A stretch of DNA of 64,000 bases from Larimichthys crocea. Taxonomy: Eukaryota > Chordata > Actinopteri > Sciaenidae. Under the pieces are notes generated by a model, which had not been told where the DNA came from, ran no database searches, and saw nothing but the letters and a program-made list of their open reading frames with translations. Shown here piece by piece: positions 1 to 12,184 of this stretch. Every line of letters begins with the position of its first letter. Position 1 is the stretch's first letter. The translations under genes were made by a program, and so were the position numbers. The stretch spans positions 20,508,248 to 20,572,247 of the forward strand of contig NC_040032.1 in the NCBI RefSeq assembly GCF_000972845.2. The letters run 5' to 3'.

Positions 1-1902
<1,902 letters not shown>

Positions 1903-2802
1903 AATATTCGGTGTTTGGGTGGAGAAATGTCATCAAGTGCCAGCAGAAAGGAGTCACACTCTGTATCAAACTGTCGGACTGCTGCCAAGGAAACTTCATA
2001 ATTTTGTCATCAATGTCCTGACCTTTTTGAAAAAATAAATGCCCCTTGTCAGCTACAACACTTCACACCTCAATCTTTTTTACTCCCAGGAAAAAAGAAA
2101 AGGCAAAACACTGCATAAATTTAAGTCTATTCATGTCACGTATACGCTCTGAGCTTGTTGCTCAGCAGAGATGGTAAATATTCTATTTGCTTCAAAGCAG
2201 GTTTCACTTCACTCCTACCGCTGTCAGGACAACCTTGATTTTACAGATTCAGGAAATCTGAGCATCAAAATACATATTTCACTCTGACTGTGAACCAGTT
2301 TATCTCCAGTTGCTCATGTAGACAGATGAACGACCTCTATGAAAACCTTACTTGTATGCAAACACGTGATAATGAGATATGATGTGACATGGCCCCATTC
2401 TTCTGGAGGGGTGTGTGATGGTCACCTGGTTTATTCACTTCTGTGTTATGTTTCAGTGCAGCAGGTACCTGATTGTTATAGTTGGAAACACTTGGGCCTG
2501 GTGATCAGACCACACCTCTCTGACTTGTCTCTCTTGCACACGCTACAAGGTACACTTATTCATACACACATGTTCACTACTGACATTACTGATAAACACA
2601 CTTCATCTCATCCTTTATTTAGTTTTGTTTAAATTTGTTCCGTTTCTTGAGAAACTTGCCTTCAATCTGCATCTTCCCTTGTTTTGTTTTTTTTTTTTGT
2701 CATGAACTCAGAGCTGGGTCTTGACAGTGTTAAAAACAGAAGATGTGACATTTGTTTGTGGATGCTGTGGAGTTGTTTCAACACTCACGTTGCTTTGTCA
2801 CG

Positions 2803-3190
2803 GCCCTCTGCGTCTCATACAGACGTCCAAGGTACTCTTTAGTGTTTAGGTTTAGACAATGAAACTACATGGCTAGATTTACAAAAAAGCTCATTGTTTG
2901 GATTAAACATATGTTATGTGGCACCTGTGAACCCGGTGTGTCGAGCTGGACGGAACCACTGAATGACTTGTCGAACACAAGGTAGCCACAATCTGAAGCA
3001 TACCCTGCTCAATCTACTATTCTGCTCTAAATGGGAGCATAATTTACTAAATGAACATTATGCTATATGAAATCAAACTAACTAGAGATTGAGACTATTT
3101 ACCCACGGAAACTGTCAGTGTTTCAGATGGGACATAAACTGTCATGGCTCTCATCGAGTACCTTGTGCATCTGTATGAGACGCAGAGGGG
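2803..3190. mobile_element. Inverted-repeat-flanked (MITE-like) element
   Basis: A 35-base arm at 2803-2837 is repeated as its reverse complement at 3156-3190. I count about 31 of 34 matches, with the core CTGCGTCTCATACAGA in both arms. The spacer is about 320 bases and has no open frame of note. Terminal inverted repeats around a short non-coding interior are typical of non-autonomous DNA transposons. The interior from about 2980 also resembles part of the repeat at 43860-44345. Superfamily not assigned. Confidence 0.55.
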
Positions 3191-3199
3191 GCGTTAAAA

Positions 3200-4410
3200 A
3201 AAACGTCAGTATTTGATGCCCCGGTAAAGAGAAGGCAACTTTGACTTGGATCCCAGAGAGATAGCAGAGCTGAATTCTTTTTGATATCTTGGTCTTATAA
3301 AGTTCACAGCCTTAAAATATTTTATCATTAATTAAATTGAATTGAATGTCTATCGATGTTAGAAACATTTAGACATTGTTAACAGATTTATTTTGTGAAG
3401 CCCTTTTCAACTTCAAAGGTGAAGTAATGAAGGAATCATGATGAATTATCTCGAAATGAACAATGAAAACACAGGAAGAAGTCTTAGTGGTTACTGAAAG
3501 GAATCTGTCTCTTTCTTTCTCTCTGTTCAGATCTTTTATTCCTCCACAGCACATTTGTGGAAACAGTATTGAATGCCCCCCCTCGACTCTTTATATAACC
3601 TTGCAGGCTGAATCATCATCAAGGTGTTTGTCTCTGTGCTGAAATGCACGGCTTGAAACTGTGATGCTCATTTTCAGTTGCACAATCTGTGTCCTAGGTT
3701 TCTCCAGACCAAGAAATATTTCTCTGAAGGTGTCATGTTTGATCATCAGTGACTCATCAACCACTGGTATAACCATTATATACGAAAAAGACAATAATTA
3801 ACATGATTGGCAGCTTCCTGCAGCATCTGTTATGCATTTTATAGATATTAGGACATCTGTTCCTCCACCATAAGGCACTGTGGCTCAGAAGAAGCTATCT
3901 TGTTAACATTTCAGCACATATCCATAGGATTTATGTTCATACTGGACTCTGTGCCTGATGATTTAGACCAAGTCAGGACCAGTGGAAGAAGTAGTGTGCA
4001 TCTTTTGCAGCAAAGCCAGTGTGAAAGTGTTTTAGGAGGTTGCGTCATCATCACAGTCGTGCAAGATTCATGGTTTTATTCACCTTAGTTGCCATACATA
4101 CATTTAGAAAGCACAACCTTTAAAAAGTTGTGACCTGGAATGAATTTGATGCATCAGTGTTCTTGTCTGGCGACAGAGAAGGGGTTGGAGGTTGTTTTTG
4201 TTTGTGTTTGCAGAAACTGCTCTAATGTGGTGTATTTTTCCAGCATTTTTAAACCGTGGCCTACAAAAGTTTTTGGTATTGGTCCATTGATGCATTTACT
4301 CAGCTGGCAGCAGCAAAACAGGCTGCAAATGCTCCGATTAAAGTATGCCCACTAAAAGTTTCAAATTGTTAATAAGTGTCCGACAACATTATGGAAAGGA
4401 TCGCTTCAAC
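3200..4410. other. Non-coding stretch without recognised features
   Basis: Only short unsupported open frames (60-67 codons) are present. None has recognisable protein similarity or flanking splice signals. Confidence 0.5.
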
Positions 4411-4411
4411 G

Positions 4412-4622
4412 AAGTACCTTTTTGTCAGAGTAAGATCTTTTTGGTTTAACCAGAAACCGCTGTTGGATCACACAGGTCAAACAATAATAGACACAAACTA
4501 ACTAACTGAAGCAGTGCCAGAGATAAAAGTATTGCTTTTGTCGATGGAATCTGGTGGTGTTGAGCAGAACGATATTTCTGGTTAAACAAAAAGGATCTTT
4601 CTCTTGAACAAAAAGGTTACAT
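4412..4622. repeat. Imperfect hairpin (fold-back) repeat
   Basis: The arm at 4412-4456 (containing GTTTAACCAGAAA) returns as its reverse complement at 4574-4622 (containing TTTCTGGTTAAAC). Both arms carry a second AAAAAGGT-type block further out. The arms are about 45 bases and imperfect, with a loop of about 118 bases. This is probably a short fold-back transposon remnant. Confidence 0.55.
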
Positions 4623-5146
4623 TCAGTACCAGTGCCCTTTTTAAACTTTCTTTTTAAAACACATTATATATGTAGGGCCTTTGTCATGTGTCAACTTCAA
4701 GGCACGCACTGGTGATTGAACCGGACATAACCATCAAATGAAGCTGCAACACCACCCAGTCCTCTTTCTCACTGAGAGACTTTCTCTGAGAGTTTTTGAA
4801 TATCCACTATGGGCATCATCTTTGAAAATGAATTCACAGTTTAAAAGGTAGACATTTAGTCTGATGTCATCATGCTACTGAGTGCTACACAGAATAGAAG
4901 ATCCAACAAAAGCTTGAGAAAAGCTGTTCTTTGATCAACAGTAGATTATGCTTTTAACCAACTGCCAACCCCAACCCTTTCCCATTTTGATGGTAATAAT
5001 TGACTGCAACATTATTATTGACACTTTCCACCCTGATGAAAGCCGGAGCTGGAAACTATTACAATAATTTGAAAAACGTTATTACCATAATTTTGTGTCA
5101 GCAGGGAATGAGAATGGCTGAGAGGATGTGACATTTAAACAAATTG

Positions 5147-5150
<4 letters not shown>

Positions 5151-5193
<43 letters not shown>
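5151..5193. repeat. (CT)n microsatellite
   Basis: Forty-three bases of perfect CT repeat. Confidence 0.95.
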
Positions 5194-5195
<2 letters not shown>

Positions 5196-5524
5196 GCTGT
5201 GAAGTCAAACATGACTTTGTAGTTTCAAATTTGATGATTGCAGTTCTGTTTAAAAGGGTGGGTCAATGCTGATTCGCCTATCTGGAGGTTCAAACACTAA
5301 AAGAAGATAACACCGTATAACAGTTTCCATGGCAGTAGCATCTTCATTCATAACTGCATAGCTTAGTGTAAGTATAGTGGGATTCACTTAGAACCGTATG
5401 TCTTCCCTCATGCAGGCTTTACACCAAAAGACTTTTGCAACAATTTTAACTGCTGCAGACAAATTTCCAATTTTTTACCAAGTTTTAGTTTTGCTCGAGT
5501 TGTGGCACACTCCTATCATCTTGA

Positions 5525-5795
5525 ACATTTGGTGCAAGTCTGAATTTTTATATAACTCACCTATTCAAAATATATTAAGCCTTAATGTTATGCATAATTA
5601 ACTTTGTAGCTGCTTTGGTTGACAGGTGGGTGCCATTACAGATGACTTGTTTGAGCACCCAGGCATCATTCAGCCTGCCTCAGGTCTACCGATGATCCAC
5701 GTCTTTGCCCATTAGATTAGCTGTGTGGTGGGGACTTTAAACATAGCCTCAAAATGGCTCTTCAGAAACCTACAGGTGACGTCATGACGTTTTCC
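5525..5795 (+). repeat. Dispersed repeat family A, fragment
   Basis: One of at least nine related segments in this window. The diagnostic parts here are TTTGAGCACCCAGGCATCAT, the following CAGCCTGCCTCAGGT block, and the terminal GAAACCTACAGGTGACGTCA. The family has no coding capacity and its class is not established. The best copy is at 27865-28395. Confidence 0.75.
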
Positions 5796-6934
5796 ACTGT
5801 GGTCAAAGAAAAGTTTTTTTAGAAAAGGACATAGGATGTAGAAATCTACAACTACAGAACACTGGTCAAGGACAGAGAAGCCTGCAGCATCAAACAGGAA
5901 CTAGACAAATGAGTCCATCATTTGACAATTTAATGACAATGTAATTTTCTTTGTTGCACATGTGCTTTCATTTCACACTCTATTTTAAGCCAACTCTACA
6001 AAAGTGAAATTACCAGTAGCACACACAAACAGCAGGACACGTCAAGCCATTAGGTGAAGCATTTCATTTTTCATTAAACATTAATTGCATGGTACCTTTT
6101 TTGTTAAGGCACTGCTGCAAAAATCCCCCATCATGAATCACTTTAATTAAATGTATTCAAATGCTACAAAGAAATAACAACCCACAAAGGATACTTTTCT
6201 TTCTTTGTTAAGCCATTGTTGGTTTTGTTCCCTAATACTAATGTCCATGCTCACCAGAGGCACAGACAAATAATACTTGCAGAATACAAGGGCTTGAAAT
6301 ATCTGCGCTTGATTTTCTCTTCACGTCTATCACCTCAAGTGGGTCTGGGAAGCCTGTCTCTTCTGCTACACCGAGATGAAGGGAAATAAGTGACTCGTTT
6401 TGAGGCAGAGAAAACTATTTAATAATACAAACAGTTTGCAGTGACGATGACAGCGGAGTGGCAGTTTTGCCAAAGTGGGCAGTTCCATTTCGTCATCATC
6501 TCAGCAGCGTTAGAGTAACAGCTTGTAGGCAAGGAGGTCAGGGCAGATACAGGGAGAGAGTGACAGAGACAAAAAAAGAAGTGCAGTCATAAAGAAAGTG
6601 TGGATGCAATCAAGGGAGGGGGAAATAAAAGGAGGAGGGGAGTAGGGTAAGAATGACTCACAGGCTAACTGAGAGAAACCAAAATACTTGTTTTATACAT
6701 TCAAGGTTTTCCTGATTTGCAGATGTTCAGAATCAGTTTACTGCGAGAAGCAGGGAAAAACAAACAGAGATAATCTGATGAATAATTCATGTGAAAACTT
6801 CAGAGGTCAGAAAACAACAGGAAAAGAAGGCTGGACATCTTTTTCGTTATGTTAGAATTTGTCACTATGTAGATAAAACTTAATTGAAATTAAATTAGCC
6901 ACACAGGAGCTGTTCTGACATGACATAGCAGGGT

Positions 6935-7250
6935 TATGTGTTTGACAGTTTTCAGTTTGTTTTGTGTTTCCTGTTTTTATTTTGTAATTCTCCCCTCTCA
7001 AGTGTCTTGTATTTCTACTTCCTGCCTTTATCCCACCATTTTTTGACTCTCTTCTGCTTAGTTTCACCTGTTGTCCTGCCTGGTTATTAAGTTCCTGTGT
7101 TTCCTTTTTTTAAAATCTTTGTTCATTCATGTGTCATGTGTCTGAAGCTCACCTATGTTCCTCCCTCTGTTCACGGTTTTGTTCTTAGTTCTAGATTTTG
7201 GTTATTGTATGTTTTTGTTTTGTATTTTTGCCTTTTAGTTTGGAGGTAAA
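6935..7250 (+). mobile_element. LTR-like remnant
   Basis: A pyrimidine-rich stretch has the composition and short motifs (TTTCCTGTTTTTATTTTGTA, TTTCACCTGTTGTCCTGCC, GTTCCTGTGTTTCC) of the long terminal repeats of fish Ty3-like retrotransposons. No coding region or target duplication could be identified, so the call rests on general similarity to the copies at 39825-40210 and 51530-51810. Confidence 0.35.
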
Positions 7251-7271
7251 ATATACAAGAACAAATGAGTT

Positions 7272-7560
7272 ACAAAATCCATCCATCCATTTTCCACACT
7301 AGGGTCACTGGGGGCTGAAACCAATCCCAGCTGGCGTTAAAGAGCCAGGGTAGTCCAGTGCCAGTTCATCACAGGGCTGACACAAACAAGCATTCAAGCT
7401 CACATTCACACATACTGTATGGGCACTTTACAATTACCAGTTGAAAGGTACAAAATGAATAATGTCCTGTGATGAACTGGCGACTTGTCCAGTGTGTACC
7501 CTGACTCTCACTCCAAGTCAGCTGGGATAGGCTCCAGCCCCCGGTTCCAGAAAAAGGACG
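7272..7560. mobile_element. Two oppositely oriented RTE-type LINE 3' tails
   Basis: At 7278-7430 there is the characteristic CATCCATCCATTTTC start, then GGGTCACTGGGGGCTG, CCAATCCCAGCTGG and AGTTCATCACAGGGC. At 7465-7555 the same segment appears reversed (CCTGTGATGAACTGGCGAC ... CAGCTGGGATAGGCTCCAGC). These blocks are the well-known 3' ends of fish RTE/Expander-like retrotransposons. Together they form an imperfect inverted pair. Confidence 0.7.
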
Positions 7561-7674
7561 ACAAATGAATAATATAATTTAGTATTGTAAATGAGATGTC
7601 AACTAAACTAAAACATTATATATTAACTTACTGCAGTGAATATAATTTTAATTCCATAAATTATTGGGAGACAC

Positions 7675-8659
7675 CCAGCAGGTGAAGACGTTTTTATTTC
7701 ACAAGAAAAAAAAGGCATTTGTCACAAAGCTTAAAAGAAATTATGAATCTGTACATGGGGGGAAAAATGTTTTTTCTCATAAATGACCCAGCCGACCTAA
7801 CAGTTTGTAGTAAAGATGACGATGAAGACTGCAAAGCAGCATGTTAAAAAATGTGATCCAGGTACACTTGTTTCTCTGGTTGGCTTGTTGTACTCTACCT
7901 TTTTGTTGTGTCACAAACACGCTGACTCCGAAGGTCACCACGTGTTCTTTTGTAAGAGTTAATACTCGCAGTCCTCGAGAGGAGACAAGCTGTGAACAGA
8001 GTCTTTCGAAAAATCTGAGCAGATAAAAGAGGAGAGGTCGTCGTGGGCAACAGACAGTTCCCGGGAGCCATGGCAACGGCAGACTGGTACAATAGGTTGC
8101 TCAGAGAGAGAGAGGAGAGGAGGGATGAACAGAATGAGAGGGCAACATGGGGAAAGGGGGGAGGGAGAGATGAAAATAAAAGGCAGACGGGATGAAAAGG
8201 TGGAGAAACAGCTGTGCTTGTTGCTCGTCTTTTACCTCGTTACTGGCTCTTTTCTCTCATCCTCTGCCGTTCAAAAGAACCGTGACTCAATTAGCCTCAA
8301 TATGACACCAGGATACCTCTGTGACTCAACAACACTGGTGTGAAACGGTGTGTAATTTCCTCCTTCATCCACACGCAGAGCTGAAAGCCACGATCCCAGC
8401 AGAGTAAGTGGCACCCTTTGCCCACAGAGCTGCATGTGGGAATTGAACTTCTCAAGCCTCTGCAGCACTTTAACCCTCTTTCAGCTCTTTAGGGACCTAA
8501 ATCTCTACTTCTAGTGGTGTTAGGACTGTAAACACTGAGCAGCAAAGGAGGCATACAGACAGGAAGTCTGTATTTACAGATCTCCTGCTTGAAGGCTCTT
8601 CAGAGATGGACCAACAATTGGTTGATTAGACTTTAGACTCCTCCAGTAAGCGTCCAGGT
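7675..8659 (-). other. prr7: Probable prr7 3' UTR with poly(A) signal
   Basis: Downstream of the prr7 stop codon, the minus strand carries a canonical AATAAA (plus-strand 7693-7698). It is followed by a GT/T-containing stretch suited to cleavage near 7675. This would make a 3' UTR of about 1 kb. No intervening exon-like frame is seen. The end is inferred from sequence signals only. Confidence 0.45.
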
Positions 8660-9228
8660 CTAGACAGCGGTGCTCCGACCCAGCAGGGGGAAGGCTGTAG
8701 GCAAGCCACAGCTGGGCTCCAGTCCCCTCAGTCCATGGACCCCCTGAAACTGTATCCCTCCTTGAAGTCCATGTATGCTTCCTTGGAGTCCTTGTATTCC
8801 ACCTCGGAGCCCAAGTCCATCATGATGAGTCCTTTGTTCCTGGCGGGGCATGGTAGCCATTGCAGCGGCTGCCTGGACGGAGCGGGCCCCCGGTGGAGTG
8901 AGGTTGTTGTGGTTCAGGTCCATGTTTGACAGGAGGTGACCCAGGGAGTCCCAGCGCTGGGATGAAGGCAAGCGTATGAGGGAGGAGTAACCTCTCTCAG
9001 GGAATACAGCCATCACAGGAGGCTTGCTGGTCTCGGATGTGAATACCGGAGCAGGATCCTGATATTCCCTTGGAGGGGGAAGCTGTGGTGGCGGGGCAGC
9101 TCGGAGCGGGGCGGGCTTCAGGTAGGTGCCGCCCCGTGGGTCGGCCAAGACCTCGCTGTAGGGCGGAGGAGGATCCTCCATCAGAACTGCCTCCTCGTAG
9201 CAAGGCGGCTTCCCAAATATATCGGTGT
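8660..9228 (-). CDS. prr7: prr7 coding exon 2 (C-terminal)
   Basis: This exon encodes residues 122-309 after completing codon 121. It begins [15 protein letters not shown], matching the mammalian [10 protein letters not shown] segment, and ends GRSTAV (human GRTTAV). The acceptor TCTCTTTTTGTTGCAG is strong. An internal ATG at 9181 is not the start, because the frame runs open upstream to the acceptor. Confidence 0.95.
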
Positions 9229-12133
9229 CTGCAACAAAAAGAGAGACTGGGATTAATCAAACACAGCACTGCAACTAAATACATTTATTATAAAGGGACA
9301 CCAACCTGACAGGACAGACAAGGCACAGTGTAGTGTGATGTATTATCCATTCCACGAACTGCACATTTGTTTCAGCTCTACAGAACACTCTGCACTACAT
9401 TAACATGCATCGTAGTAATACTAAAAAGACTTGGGGGAGTGAAAGCTCAATGGTAACCTCCTGCAGCTGTGAAGTCAAGCCAAAAACTGCAGTTCCTTGA
9501 ACGGCCACTTGAGGCTAGCTCTAGAAGTGAGTCAGCCTTCGTAAGTCCCCATATTTAAATGTCCAACTTCACAGCAGGTCCACGTCTTTGCTGATTTTAA
9601 GATTAGCCGGGAGACGGCAGAGGCAGGACTGCCAAGATGATGGCAACTAGAGCCGCCACACTCTGAGCTTCACATATGGCTCTTAAGAACCCTGTGTGTG
9701 ACGCCACAGATTTTTATTTTTTATTTTTTCTAAAAGTGTTCTTATAACCCCCCAAACAAGTCTTTCTGGGTCTTTTCCTTTCAGGCGACTGTGTTTTGAT
9801 TGACAGCAGCTGTTGGTGGTTTAACGTAAAGAATGAATGGACAAAGTACAGGTCATGAGCAGACATTGTGTTGTTGATGGTGTCGAAGAGTAAGAACCAC
9901 AGTGACGTTCGTTAACATGCTTGTTTAATGTGCCGCAGCTGTGCAGCTAATTGACTGTGTAGCCCACAAACTGACTTTGAGTGCACTCTGCGAATGTTTG
10001 TTTGATGGCTCGTTCAACAAGTTTGAGGTATGAAGTGCAAATTAGGTTTATTCTTCTTCTGTTCATTTCCCTTCCAGAAATCTGTTGATGACTTGACACT
10101 AATGACGATTTATCTGTCTGCTGATATCTGCACTTTGCAAGTCAAACAAAAGTCTTGACAAGAGATTTTTCTGCAGTTAGGGATTTTTTTTTTTTTTTGC
10201 TTGTTCTCCACTAATTGCAGAGCATTCACACCTGTATCTAATTAAGCTTAAGAACTGGCCAGTAAAATTAAATTCACTTTATATTTGCAACCAATTAACA
10301 AACTCGACAGTGAACAGCATATTCAGCAGGAACACTTTTTCCAGAAAACTAAAAGCAAAGGTGTAATTTGGTGTCATTTTAGCAAGACATCTGTTATGTA
10401 ATTTAAATAAGTTTTCTGGATGACGTTAAAGTAAAAAAAAAAAAATATTATAGAGAAACAAAGCACAAAATTAAGCAACTACCTTGCAAAAGTTCACTCC
10501 AGTAACATTTTCTAAACTACCTCTGACCTGACAGAGTTTATGGGCATAACGCAACGCGGGAGTCTATATTTCAGCATTGACAGTATAAAGGAAAGAAGGA
10601 AAAAACTGCCTTGGGCCACAAACATTCCTCTTAAAGCAGTCAGTTTTTGTTTTTGGAACAACTTTAGAGAGTTTCTATTTCCAGGCTGATGAATCTGCCC
10701 AGATTCTGATCAATATCTGTCGAAACTCTGTACAGACTCTACCTCTACTGCTGCTTTCTCCACTGTATCTTGCACCAGCTGTTTTGGATGGGGGGAAAAA
10801 GTTTGCAGCCTCAAATGCAACTTCTTTTATTTATGCCAGCAGGCAAAGCCCTGGATTTGTCCGTTCCAACCCTTTACCTATAGTCATGAGCTCTGGGTAG
10901 TAACCAAAAGAATGAGATCGCGGATACAAGCGTCCGAATGAGTTTACTCTGGCTGGGCTCAGCCTTAGAGTTAGGGTAAGAAGCTTGGATATCTGGGTGG
11001 AGCTCGCTCCTTTCGATGCAAAGGAGCAGTGGCTCCAAACTAACGACCTTCAATTTTAATTATAAAGGTCATTAGATTGGACTGACCCAATTTGAAGTTG
11101 ATCTGATTGATTGTGTAGGCGTTCGGGAGTTGGCTCCAAGAGGCTTTTTTGTAAGTTTTTCTGGATTTGATCCAAATACGGCTACATATGAGAAGCTCTG
11201 CAGTGTCTTAAAACAAAATATTGTTATTGCAAAAGGAATTCAGGGAATAATTGTCTTTTTTCCCCACCATTTTGTGAACAACAACCTGGCTGGGAAACTG
11301 GACGTGTACCTAACAGCACGCTGTGGCTGCTCCATTAAAATATTTCAAACTGATCCGCCTCAGAAAATGCTGAACAACAACCACTGTCCAGTTTCTGTAG
11401 ATGCATTTTTAATAAATGATAGTAGTCAGTGCTAATCTCAGTGACAAACATTGCATTTCCTGTGACTACTTCACAATAAAAGTCAACTAGTGCCATTTAA
11501 ATGCTTTTAATGTGAAACTGCAGCAGTCAGAAATGAAGTTTACTTTAGCAGCATTCTTGTTCTGAGCTCACATTGCTTACAGCAGCTACAGTTTGCAGTA
11601 GTTTACTGTCAATTAGGAAACTCTGTACATCAGAGTTGAGGCAGAGCAGCAAGAAAACATTTTCTCCTTTTTAAAATATGAACCAGTTTCACCAAAATTA
11701 GTGAAATAGTTGGTGAATGATCTGTTTTTTTATGGTAGAAAAAGTTACACAATGTTGGTTTAAAGATGCTATATAAATGAAGTTATTATACAAATGATGG
11801 TGGTCATCACTTGATCTTTTTGTAGTTTTCTTAACTGGGGCTACACTGATGTAAGGCGGCAACCTAGCCACTAAGCTAAATTCCCTGTTCAACTGTACTG
11901 AGGCTGAATTTTGACATAACTCACCCATTAAAATGATATCAAAGCGCTTAAAGTTGCATAATTAAAAGCGTGGCTGTTATTATTAACGTGCATATGTTGG
12001 TGTTCAAGCTTTCTAACGTCTCTGACAATTACACCTACAACATACATCTCATTCCTCAGCCTGAATCTGTTTACATCAAACACTATAGTGGGTGTAAATC
12101 AACAGGTGTTTGTTTGAACCGTTGCCATGGGGT

Positions 12134-12184
<51 letters not shown>

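Noticed and set aside
8997..9309. Open frames overlapping prr7 exon 2 on both strands
   Set aside because: They are shadows of the GC-rich prr7 exon; only the splice-supported frame has homology.
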